Shown: one piece after another, positions 46,291 to 57,574 of the stretch | Layout: the number at the start of each line of letters is the position of its first letter | How positions within the stretch are numbered: the stretch's first letter is position 1 | Source of the DNA: Heterobilharzia americana | Lineage: Eukaryota > Platyhelminthes > Trematoda > Strigeidida > Schistosomatidae | Assembly: GCA_944470555.2 (NCBI GenBank) | Contig: OX104131.1 | Coordinates: 21,630,515-21,694,514 of the forward strand | Length of the DNA: 64,000 bases | Reading direction: 5' to 3' | Made by a program: the position numbers and the translations under genes | The notes under the pieces: model-generated | What the model was told of the DNA's origin: nothing | Databases searched by the model: none | Seen by the model: the letters and a program-made list of their open reading frames with translations, nothing else

Positions 46291-49279
46291 GAAAGTATAA
46301 AGAGGGCATATATTTTTAAAACAATGAAGGTTTAAACTCCGGAGAAGCTTGAAAAGGAGCAGTAACCTAAACGTTATCAGATCCAAAAAAACCTGGGACA
46401 GAGGTAGAGCCTCGTTATCCTAGTATGAACAGAATTACACGTAAAGAAGGGCAAACTTATCGAACTGGGAGCTCGGAGGAATACTGTCACTGAAAACCGG
46501 AGCTACCGTTGCGTTAGACACAACAAAAGCTAAATTGCCAATCACGGTAAGATTACACATCCTTTCAAAAGCAGCGCCGGTTTTTTAAACCAGTGCATGT
46601 GGTTGGTAGACATGATTCCACACGCACTACAGCATTAGCTGAGTAGAGTCAAATGAGTGTGGCTACTTCTCTCTTTATGACGTTCCATAACTCATCTACT
46701 CGATGGGACAAGTTGGATCTAACTCTCATCTCTCTCAACTATCCCTCCCTCCGCCAGAGTCGGAAAGTACGCCCCCTGGAACCGATAACGTTGTCCTGTT
46801 GCGCTTGGTCATCTGACGTGTAGTTTTGGGACCTCTCAGTGAATTGCCATATTTCATTCCACACCCTGAGTTGAGCAGGCTAGGTTCTCTTGGGCACTTT
46901 ATGCACGTATTTACGTATGTGCGTATATGTGCCAGTTCAACTAAAAGCTGGTTTCACAGCTACTTTCTGCTCCTCCTCGGGGGTGTTTTCATCCCTATTC
47001 CGAAAACAGGAAGCTCCCGCTCAGACACCCGGGTGACCGTAGAACTGCCGAAAGCATGACTTTCATTGCATCCTGTTCACGATCACACGTCACTTGTCAA
47101 TCTCACATCCTGGTGCCAAGGGAATTTTCAGCCGCCCAAGACTCAAGCTTCATGAAGTCGTAATAAAATCATTTGGGATGAATTCACTTTGGGTCAATGT
47201 TGTGGGTGAGGAGGAAAACAGGATGGGACGCGGTACCGGTTTGATGAATATAGAAAGGGTCTCTGAGTGATACTTGTACGGGTAGGTGGGAGTCAACAGT
47301 AACTGTTCCCATACTCGAAAAACAGTGTGACAGTGGCGAATCCAGCAATCTACCTTGCTGGTGTGCTTCTGGGGGAGATTTCGGTAATTTCGTTTTCTGG
47401 TTGAAAGGACCGATGTATGGGCTGTTTATCGTCCGGAAAGGTTAGTCACCACTGTAAAATGTGGCTAGGGTGGAGTGGTTGAGTTGAGAATATTGGTGAA
47501 GTTGGGGAGGCAAATGTGAAACGGAGGTGACGCGTTCGATCGAGGGGTGTGTGACGCAGGCATGCAGGCTCCGGTTCAGCCTCACGCAAGTGGTAGTGAC
47601 TGACTGAACCAAAGAGATGCACCGTAGATTGACAAAAATCCGGTGCCGGTGTAGATGCTGACTGTGGGTCGCTCGTGACAGTCTTCATCATATGTGGCAT
47701 CAAAATCCCAGTTGCCTCTAGGTGGTCAGGAACCCTCAACCTTCTGGTTAACGGCCAAAAGCTATAGCCTTTGGCGCCAAGAAATCACACACACATCGTC
47801 GAAGTCGGAAACAACAGTGCAGTCATCGATTCACAGGGCTGGAAGAATTAGTTTCAGTACGCGCCGCAATCATGCTCTCGATCATCGCCTTCTTTTTCTC
47901 ACTCTTCTTCCAGTCTCAGTTATTCCTTTTGCCTCTGTTTTCTTCCCCCCTCCCTTCTCACTTTCATCTTCAGTATACTGTTACCGTCCTTCCAGTCACG
48001 GTCTCTTCCCTTTCTCTCCATCGTGCTCAGCGAAATCAATACCCCCATTTCCATCCTCCACTTAGTCTTTAAATATGCGGTCATCACAGTAACGTTTTCA
48101 TTGTTACTTATTATCTCTGTGTTTCACTAACGACACCGCATAAACCTTCCCCTCCGTGACAATTCTTCTACTTCAGCGACCTATGCGACTCACCAAACCT
48201 GCTGTTCTTGATGCACTCGCCCCAGCTCCTTGATTGTAGTCCGTCAGTAGGCATCGAATTGCATCCACCCAATTTAGTGGACATACGCGTACGTTATTAC
48301 ATTCCCCTTTAATAAACTCGTTTTAAAACCAAGACATGCAGTTGCTTTGGTTTGTCGTAGAGACAATGAAAGCCCCCACTTGGATTCAACAACTCGCCGT
48401 GAGAATTACCAGCAGACATGCGCTTCCTTGAAACTCTGCTCCTTTTAGTCACGTAGAAATCAGCGACTTCATGAAGTTAGAAATAAGAGTTTCGCAGATT
48501 ACCCCTATGCCGTCTTGGCAGAAAAGGACGCTGAACACTAACTCTTCTTTTTCCCAGGGTATCCACGAGGGCCAGACCATCGGAGAACACAACGAAACAC
48601 CCAGATGGGAATCCAGTGTTTTATGAATTTCCCAAATTAACTGAAATGTGGGGAGCAGGTGGCCAGGAAATCGCGTACGAGCAAGGCAACAACGAAACGC
48701 AGTGATAAGAATACCTGACCGCGTGCCTTCGGCCTCATAAGCCTATTAACACCTCTAATTTCTGAACAACGTTGGGCCTCAGACTGTCGGTTTCAAGGGA
48801 TTACCTGCGTCTATAGCTCACTCATGGCCTTCCGATTGATTAAGGACCCCGACACGAAACTAGATGCAGATGAAAGCCCGACGGTTTTGCTACTAGCGAG
48901 GTCTCACACTAGCCTGACTGCATGAAGTAATAACAACGGCATAGCAGTGACAGCTTTATTCTAAACAGCATGTATGATGCAATATGGAATTGCCTGGATG
49001 TAATATTTTTAAAGTTCACCCCCAAAACAATACTTTCCATCAAAGTGATTGCTGCATCTCGATGTTGTTCACAATAATGGCGTTGAAGGCAACAGTGTAA
49101 GGCTGCCAACTGGTGTCTGATTGGTGTCCGATGGTCAGCAGTGATGGTTCATTAAAACCGCGCATGAATGTCCCATTCCAGACAGGTACCCGAGGTGTGA
49201 AGTACCGTATATTTCTGCGCATTCTAAAGTGCATTTCTGCCAAAATTGGCACTTTCCCTTCGTTTCGTCATTAGTTTGA
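46291..49279. other. GC-richer block, unit 1, possibly LTR-like
   Basis: About 3 kb more GC-rich than the host introns. The part 47440-48350 contains CT-rich tracts, and an AATAAA at about 48312 follows CCTTCCCCTCCGTGACAATT, as in the regulatory part of an LTR. I found no matching second LTR inside the unit and no RT, protease or integrase motif. The open readings here (for example 47446-47739 minus, 47694-48065 plus) overlap each other and have no recognised domain. Confidence 0.3.
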
Positions 49280-49283
49280 AAAA

Positions 49284-49981
49284 TGGCCACTTCAGAACAA
49301 TTTAAAAGGCCGCAGGGGTACGTGTTGCGGGCGAAGGATATATCTGAAACATTAGATCAATTTGAAAAGCGAGAATTTGGCACAATAAGTTCGACGTAAA
49401 ACTTTATCGGTAGCCCAAACTTCAAGCAGGCCGCCAATCATGATACCACTTTGTTGTTTGAACTTATTCTATGGTGTCGTCAGAAGCCGTAATGCAGTTA
49501 GTTGGATGGTAAGCAGACCTCCATCCCTGAGTTTCGTCGACTTGAACCCAGTGCTCAGCCCAACGAAACCAGGAAACAAAACTTCCAGCACTCCGAAAAT
49601 GTTTTACTTGAACGGAGATGACGAAAGTGGATACGCTGTGGAGAAAAAGGCATTGTTAAAATGCCTGACACTGGTTTTAAAGGAGGGACATCAACGTAAG
49701 CGGGAAATTAATCTCTTACCGGTGGAAACGGCTGAAAATTTTCATTTAGGTGTGACATTTGTACCCGCGTCGGTGGTATATATACCAAATTGGAACTATA
49801 TAGAGAGGATCAGCATGGCAGCTGCTCAAGGATGGCACGCAAAATCGTGGAGCGTTCCATTTTTGTAACCTCGTCCGGTGAACTAGTTCACTTGTTACTA
49901 GCTGGTTCTGAGCCCAGACGAAGAGGGAAGGTAGGGCATACGGCTACCAACCCTACACCGGAAAACCAATCCAACCGCTAA
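49284..49981 (+). pseudogene. unrecognised broken ORF, unit 1
   Basis: Starting at an ATG, MATSEQFKRPQGYVLRAKDI and SETLDQFEKREFGTISST read well before a stop. After frame changes the end reads HGSCSRMARKIVERSIFVTS then SGELVHLLLAGSEPRRRGKV. The piece SRMARKIVERSIF is faintly like the core of BEN domains, but this is a guess. It may be the first ORF of the RTE-like element, whose endonuclease starts shortly after the matching position in unit 2 (61.4 kb). Function unknown. Confidence 0.35.
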
Positions 49982-50058
49982 AGAAACTTCAAAGCACAGA
50001 CAAAATATAAAAGTAAAAGCAAACTTGGTCCTCTCTGGAATAGGAGAGACGAAATGAC

Positions 50059-52445
50059 AACAGATATCTGATACTAGAAGACGTAAAAGCAACTCATTAA
50101 CTGAGTGCAGGTCGTATCTCCGGATTCAAACACCTGCTTCCATGGCGACCTACGTTTATCAGTTCTAGACGGTGCTCTGGTTCAAAACGTCACTAGTGCA
50201 ACGCGTTTTTATCGATAACGCAAACCACTGCCCCAAGATTTGGCTTTTATACACTGAAGAGAAGTAACTGACTTCCAACATTTACCTCCACTAGCTAATA
50301 GCGATCACGTAACATTGCTTTTTAAGTTTCGTACATACGACTTAGATTACGATTCTGTCCTTACTAGAAAGAATACATGACTCGCAGATATGCCGGCTAT
50401 CAGAAAGTGTGAAATTATACTTGACTGGACTTTGGATAATAACATATCTGTAAAGAAAGCTTGGGAAAAATGTAGTGCTACAAATAATGAAGTAACCTCA
50501 CCGTTTACCAAATGGTCAACTACACGCAGGCATTCCATTGCCCTCTATGGGTTGATAATAGTATCTTGAGACTTATAAAGAGGAGGAAATGACTGTAGCA
50601 CCTATTCTCAGAAACAGGCAGTGAGGCTTCCAAGACTTCGTATTGCAAGGTTAGGAATACGTTTAAATCAAATGTTACGAGGTTCAGAATAAAATACGAA
50701 AGACAACTTGCGGTCGACTGACAGGTCTGCTCAAAACGGCTATTTTCATGCAGTGAAAGGAAAACGAAACGTCCAATCTCTCCTGTCAGCCGTCAATTCA
50801 GCATGGCTGACTAAGTCTAACCTTTTCGTAGCTGAATGTCTCCCCAACTACATCGGTAGACGGAAACATTATTACTCTGAACAGCATTCCCAACCAACTT
50901 CCCAACAATGGGCCCAATACACACCACAAGAGAAGTAGTTCTTCAGTTACTGAACAACTTTAAGCCTGAGAAATTCCCTGGTCCGGATGAATTGCACCCA
51001 AGGCTACTATCCTTCGTGTCTGACATTATCCATAGGCCGCTTGCTCAGCTATTCAATTGCTTTATGTCAGACTCGGCGTCCAAGAGACTGAAAAGATGCT
51101 GTGATCAACCCAGTTTTCAAGACAGGCAGTAGGTAACTCGTGACCGACTATCGTCCCATTAGCCTAATTGGTATAGTTATTAAAGTACTAGGGAAGATTA
51201 TCAGACGTAGAATGAGCAACCATGTCGGAAACCAGCCTTCTCATATCTCTACAACATGGGTTTCGCGATGGTCAACCTTCCTAAACTAACCTCCGCATAG
51301 CGAGAATGGGTAGCAGCTCGCGACAACAAGATGCTCGTAGATGTTGTGTTCATTGACTTTAGTAAGGCGTTTTATAAAGTTTAGCACATTGGACCAATGG
51401 AGCTCCTACGTTACGTTTGACACTACAATCCAAGCCTTGATTACAGCATTTTCATGAGATAGGAAACAAAGAGTGAAAGTAAATGGTACACTAAGTGACA
51501 ACCTGTAAGTAGTGGGGTTCTATAAGAAACAATCTTGGGTCCTCTTCTTTTCTTGATCTGTGTCAGTGAACTCCCAGATGTGATTAAGTCACCGGTGTTA
51601 TCATTTACTGACGCTGTGAAAATATGGAGGGTCATCCGTAACGATGACGACAGACGTGAACTACAAGCGGAGCTCAATCCACTAATCAGCTGATCAAACC
51701 ATTGGTGTCCAGAAATTAAGTCTGGCAAATTTGCAGTTATGCATATCAGCCATAGCAGCTGTCATCAGTATCTGACAGATGCAGTACCAATACCAGATGT
51801 CAAAGAAATTAAAGACTGGAGTTATCATCAGCCACGATTTGAAAACATCAGCGCTGGGAATGCAGAAAATGAGTTCGGAGTATTATAGTCTTTTTAAAAC
51901 ATTTAAATGTTTTAGATATTGTACCCCGCATTTGTGCAGCCCATCCGAAATATTGCATTAAAACAGCCAGTCGAAGCGTTTAAAAAGATGGTAAACCAAT
52001 GGAGCGCGTTCAAAGACTTGTTAGTAAGTTGGTGGCTGGTTTTTCTAACGTATAGTATATAGACTGTTTACGGAGACTAAATTTTTCCGGTTATTTTATC
52101 GAAGAAAAGGGGAGATAATATGAACATTTCGTGTTCTAAACAATGATCTTGGAACTGACATGTCTTATTTCTTCGATCCTCGAATAAATGATCATCTTGG
52201 AGGCCACCACAAGAAAATCCATAAACGACGGTCGAGTCAACTTAAAGGGAGCTCACGCTGGTCGCACAGAGTGGTCAACGACTGGAATTCCTTACCCGGA
52301 TAAGTGGCATCAGCTCCTTTGTAGGACCCAGTCAAGGAAAAACTAAATCTTCGCAGATAAACTAACTGCAAGGATTGACACGGGTCAGTTGGCTTCCTAT
52401 CCTTAATACTGAATAGTGAGAAAGAATATTCTTCCACAATATATG
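50059..52445 (+). mobile_element. truncated copy of plus-strand CR1-like element, unit 2
   Basis: Same content as 38774-41160. It lacks everything upstream of the duplication breakpoint in the endonuclease, so it is a duplication by-product and not an independent insertion. Confidence 0.85.
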
Positions 52446-52635
52446 TTGTGATTAGAAGAGCTTGCGCTGATTCTCACAACTGAGTAGTGAACTTAAGTTA
52501 TTGATTAATCACTTCTACTACATCAGGACACTAAGAAAATAATTAAAATCATAAAAAGAGATGTAAGCTTCCTGAGCCACAGGTGCTTACATATTGACAT
52601 ACACGAAAAAATAAGGAGGCTTATTCATAACTTAC

Positions 52636-52873
52636 AAGATAACACCCATCCGCGTCAAAAGGTTCGTACAAACCAACTAAAACAACCGGTTTTAAAATTG
52701 TGATTCAACAACGACATACATTGTGGATGCTCTAAGATACGCCTGAAACAGTTATAGCTGCTATTGACGACACAACTATATGCTATCTCACGAAGTTGGG
52801 GAGTTGAGATAGATTGATTAAGAAACTTGTCCAATTGTTTATGGTCATCATTTCGGATTACATCAGCTAACAT
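52636..52873 (-). CDS. first recognised ankyrin exon of LRRK1-like gene, copy 2, frameshifted
   Basis: Identical in sequence to 41352-41589, including the donor (GTAAGT), the ATG at 52871-52873, the upstream in-frame stop and the extra base that breaks the frame before KPVVLVGLYEPFDADGCYL. In the host gene's direction this copy is the upstream one. If the duplication is real, a transcript starting upstream could include the exon twice or skip one copy. If the exon is the first, the gene would have two alternative starts 11.3 kb apart. Confidence 0.65.
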
Positions 52874-53599
52874 TAGTAGTCTCTATAGCAGAACTGCGGA
52901 ACAACCTTGAAAACATCCTTTTATACCGTTAATGGACAAACTGCCGCCAGAACACAGGTTCTCCTAATATCCAACATGAAAGGTCCAAGTTACTTTTTCA
53001 AATTAACACCTATAAGGGGCCTTGAGATAAGCTTATTTGAGTCGGTTGAACACATCTGACGGCAATACAAAAGATTTATTTCTACCTCCTTACAACTTTG
53101 AAGATTGTGATTGTGTAACTATTCTTTTGTAAATTGTATGCTTGTCTTTGGTTGGGCAACGGAGCTGGTAGTAAGATCAACGAACTTCTTGCAGTTCCTG
53201 TTTGCATAATTACCTACAAGTTTTAAAGCGTTATCCTTAAATTAGTGAGGGTAACGGAGTGACTAGAGAATGAGAGAAGAGGAATGCAAAGTACCAGGAG
53301 AGAATAACAGTATTTCTCTTAATAAGGCTGGATGAAGGTGGTCAGTGGTGTAGATACCAAGGTAGAGATGCAGACTAACGAGTATATGTTCGATTTCTAC
53401 CAAATGGTTCAATTGGTTGTTGAAGGAATAGAAGAAGCTTTCGCGTAACTAGCTTCAGCGTCTACAGTCCATGGATCACTACTTCTTTTGGTTGTTAACC
53501 CTTTGTACAAGTGAAGAAAGGTGAAAGAGTGGCGATTAAAATGTGAAAAATTCACTTAGTTCTGAGTAGATCCCAGACACACATCCAGTGGGTATCCAG

Positions 53600-53851
53600 T
53601 CAGCGTTTAAAAGATTTACACGAAGTAGCCTGGATCAAATCCTCAGGAAGATCGTTCCAGAGTTTAACAACCCTTAGCGAATAGAAGTTTTGCCCGATAT
53701 CCAGCCTGCTATGTTCCAGGTCTAGTTTCTGTGCATGTCCTCTAAGATTATCGTTGCAGGTAAGATTTAATAAGTGACGGAGTGAATGGCCAGGCGTGCT
53801 CAGAATGTTGTAAGTCATTATCAAGTCACCTCTCAGCCTTCTGCGTTTCAA
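53600..53851 (-). pseudogene. carboxy-terminal part of CR1-like ORF2, unit 2
   Basis: Copy of 42316-42567; same reading, ending LWNDLPEDLIQATSCKSFKR. Confidence 0.75.
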
Positions 53852-54488
53852 AGGATACAGATCCAGCGCAACCAGCCTTTCATCGTATGTTTTGGACGTC
53901 AGTCCTTGAACGGATTTTGTCGAACGCCTCTGGATGCGTTCTAAGCTCGGTTTGTCCTTCTGGAGATAAGGGGGGAAGACGATGGTCCCGAACTCCAGGT
54001 GAGGCCGTATGAAGCTGCTGAAAATTTGGTGGAAGCATCTACGATCGAATTGCCCGAAAATCCGTCTGAGTTAGCAACGCCAAGTTCCCACGAAGTGCGT
54101 TTCTGTCACAGTTGGCATAGGATTTTAAGTCCTGAGGGAACAACACGCCCAAATCCTTTTCCGTCAATGGAGCTTCAAGTTCCATGCCGTTGAGGCTATA
54201 TACACGAGATGCACCATGTTTTACGTGGATCACCTTGCATTTCTCAGGAAGTAATTCAAGCCCACTGTTGACTGCCCAATTGTGAAGTGGGGTTAAGTCT
54301 TCCTGTAGAGAAACACTGTCTTCTTCACTTTTGGCTTCCTACCAGGGTTTCACGTCATCGGCAAAAAGAAGGAGTTCGGAAGAGACCTGTTGAGGCAAGT
54401 CGTTTATGTATATTAGAAAAAGGACAGGCCCTAGTACTGAACCGTGGGGAACACCACCAGGACATTCTGTCTCTTTAGACACAGAAAC

Positions 54489-55625
54489 TCACCCTGACTC
54501 CAAATGAACGGCCCCGTAGATGTGACGACGACCAGTCAATGAGCGGAGGTAGATCCCAATTAATTTTAGTTTATCGATAAGACAGGGGTGATTAACACGA
54601 TCAAACCCCCTAGCAAAGTCTAGGTAGATAACGTCAACTTGTCCTCGACGGTCAGCAACGCTAGTCCATCTATCTACTGTAGTGAGCTCATCGGTAATGC
54701 AGGAGTACCCCTTTCGAAATCCATATTGTTGGGGTGCAAAGAAATTTGTCCTTGTGAGGTAATCCCTCAGTCCATCGTATATCAACGATTTCATTACTTT
54801 GGAAGGAATGGATAGAAGTGTCACCGGTCTGTACTTCTTTGGATTGCTTCGTTGACCCCCTTTGAAGGTTGGCGTTATATGGCCCAGCTTCCAAGAGTCA
54901 GGTACTATCCCCTGGCCCAGAGAACTCCTAAATAACTCACCTAAAGGTTCGGACGAGATTGAAGCTCCCTCTAACAGTACCACCGGACGGATTTTATCTG
55001 GTCCCGGAGGGGTGTCTCTGGTGGGCAGCAGCAGTTTGTGCTGTACTAGCTCAACGCTTAGGCTGACCACTGAGAGTCCTACTTCCTTAGTGGGATGTCC
55101 GTAGGCCCCTGAGTAAGTGGACGATGACGAAATGATTTGCAGATACTGGTCGGCCAAGAGCTCAGCTGCTTCAGTGTTGCTATTAGTCAGTCCGTTGGCA
55201 CCCAGTAGTTGAGTGACTCCCGCCTTAGCCTGCCGGAATGAAGCAGTGTAGCAGAAGCGACTTCTCGGGTTAGACACAAACATGTTTGTGAGCCTGACTT
55301 GATGCCGCTGCCGATCGGCTCTCAAAGCCTTCGTACACATGTTTCCTGTCTGTTTGAATTGTCTGTAGGTACATTCGGTGCCAATCCTTATGTGACCAGC
55401 CCAGTGATGTCTCTTTAACTTAAGTAGTTCGCTAGTGTGGCTCCTCATCACCTTAGGTAACTTGAGGTACTTCGGTCTCGAAAGTGGAACAGACTGACTG
55501 ATCGCATGCATGATCTCGTCAAGTATGAATTTCCGATGGGTGTTCGTATCCTGCCATGCATGGCTAACTTCCCAATCTATCTGTTCCAGTGTGGTTAGAA
55601 GAGCCGGAGTGTTCAGTCGTCTCAA
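54489..55625 (-). pseudogene. reverse transcriptase of CR1-like element, unit 2
   Basis: The 378-residue frame is the same as at 43205-44341, with motif A YLDFARGFDRVNH and the TGA at its end. The frame again continues to FADDV (about 54352-54369) and the second stop at 54339-54341. Confidence 0.85.
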
Positions 55626-55763
55626 GTTCCAACGATGTTCGCTGAAAGGTCTGGTTAGACTGGTTTCTCAAACAAATTGGAAGCCGATGACAACGTGGTC
55701 ACTACTGCCCAAGGGAGGTAGGATCCCTAAGTTATCTAGCACGAATTCTTCATTCGTGAAGAC

Positions 55764-56042
55764 TCAGTTCGAGCAAGATGAGGTTTGAGTCTCCCTAACT
55801 AGCGTTACCGTTCCCACATTTTCAGTGAGCCCCAGCCCCTCAATCAAGTGGAAGAACCTGGCTTCAGTGGAATTGTCGCCCCCGCTAAACGTGCGATCTG
55901 CAAAGTTGACCTTCGGCAGGTTAAAGTCTCCTAGAGTCAGTACGTGTGTGTGCCGCATTTTAAGAAGGCAACTGATTGCCTCCAGCATCTGGTTGTCAAA
56001 TTGTGAATCAGCTGGCGGTTTTCTGTAAATGACTCCCATCAA
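55764..56042 (-). pseudogene. endonuclease fragment of CR1-like element, unit 2
   Basis: Copy of 44480-44758 with the GDFN motif. Confidence 0.75.
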
Positions 56043-56378
56043 GCACTCCGTAGTCTTGGGCAGCTTTGTGGTGTACCAAATGGACTCGTCAAGGCATTCC
56101 AGTTCTTGGCTATGGATTCGGTGGGCCGAGAGAGAGAGAGCTGACGTAAAGTGCTACCCTACCCCCCCCCCTACCAGCCTTCCTGTCACTGCGAAACAGC
56201 ATGGTATTAGCAGTTGCCAGTTACCGGTTCGATATGTCAGGCGAAGTCCATGTCTCAGTAACACCGATAGGGTGAGCAAAAGTGTCCCTACTTAGGTCTC
56301 GCACTCGTCAAGTTTGTTCAGTAAACCTTGCGCATTAGTGTAGATGCAGTTTATGCTCTGTACTCGGAATGCAATTCC

Positions 56379-56771
56379 CTAACCCTCTCTATTTTCCAGT
56401 CGACTGGATGGTTCCTCGGAGACCGGGTTCTCTGGTATGTCTTGCACTATTAGGTTTCTTCCTCTGAAGCAGGCGTCACGATTGTCACCCAACAGATTTT
56501 TCAGAGCTCTTCCCTCAGAATGTGGGATGTCCGACAGTATCCTAAATTCCGCTTCTCCTCTCAGCAGGTGAGATGCCAGGGGTACATCCTCAACATCCTG
56601 TGGGCTGGAGAACGTGAGCCTCAAAAGATGGGGTTTGCCCTTAGTTATTGGGTCGGGGCCGCGAGAGAGCCTAGTTGCAGCTACTGGTTTCATGTAGTCT
56701 AGCTTGAGCTTTCTGCAAACGTTCTCCCGAAGGACCCTATCGTTCTTGTCCTGAAGGCTTTGGGAGTTCAT
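56379..56771 (-). pseudogene. ORF1-like segment of CR1-like element, unit 2
   Basis: Copy of 45095-45487. Confidence 0.55.
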
Positions 56772-57233
56772 GGCTGTCTGTCAGGTTCATGGCGATCAAG
56801 GAACCATTCCGGACATTGGTATGTCTTGTCAACTGCTGACGCTCGGTCGTTTTTTGTTAAGTTTTCATCTTTTCCCCAGCTTTGCCCCCGTTCGTGGGCA
56901 ACACGTTTGCTTGTCTGGCAAGCTGGTTAGTGACTTGCATGGTCTTACATCCATTCCGCTTTCCTGAGGACCCATGTTTAGCATCCCTGATTTCCAGATT
57001 GCCCGACTTGTGCTTGTTCCCTGGGTTTCTCACCTTCCCAGACCCGATGGGTTTGACTAGAGTTAAAACTGGCTTGTTATTGTTTCGTGCGGTGGTAACC
57101 CATTCTCCATCTTGACCATCCTTGTTTGGTATGACCGCTTAATTTGGCGCCTCATCTGTTGATGACAAAATCCGAGTGAAGGACTGTAGGACAGTTGATG
57201 CTATTGCACTGCTGAGGTGCATCATGTCCTCAG

Positions 57234-57569
57234 TCAAGCCAGACCCTTGCTGTTCTCGAGTGACTTGAGTGCTTTTTCCGCCAGACGAATTTCTAACTTA
57301 GGCACTGCTTTTGAGTTCTCCAGCTTCTCCTGTTTATGATCTACTTTCAGCCTGTTTTTTAATTCCGATAACATGCCGATGATGTTTTCAAGAACATCGT
57401 TTAGTGCAGATCCACACAAGCGGCGATGCTGCTTGCTGCCAGGCTTACTCAGTTTGCGTTAGGTTAGTGCGGGCGCTATGGAACCATCCGTCGCACGTGT
57501 CACAATGCGTACCCGCCTGAACAGGTTTACGACAGCCCTGCCTCTTATACATCTGTTTGGCCATTATTT
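57234..57569 (-). pseudogene. zinc-finger and coiled-coil amino end of CR1-like ORF1, unit 2
   Basis: Copy of 45950-46285, including CDTCDGWFH and the following frame break. Confidence 0.55.
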
Positions 57570-57574
57570 TCAGT

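Larger units (their letters stand above)
38774..50058. repeat. 11.28-kb tandem duplication, unit 1
   Basis: This unit is repeated head to tail at 50059-61342. Feature coordinates shift by 11285 before about 40655 and by 11284 after, because unit 2 lacks one C in a CCCC run (40654-40658 region). Differences I noticed are 38781 G/50066 A, that indel, 47276 G/58560 T and 49280 A/60564 G. It contains the plus-strand CR1-like element from its endonuclease onward, one host exon, the minus-strand CR1-like element and a GC-richer block. Confidence 0.95.
53534..57574 (-). mobile_element. CR1-like non-LTR retrotransposon, minus strand, unit 2
   Basis: Second copy of 42250-46290 with the same stops and frameshifts. 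The shared defects show it was copied as part of the unit and did not transpose separately. Confidence 0.85.

Noticed and set aside
47872..48072. Hydrophobic Phe/Leu-rich plus-strand reading
   Set aside because: It comes from a CT-rich tract and overlaps another reading in a different frame.
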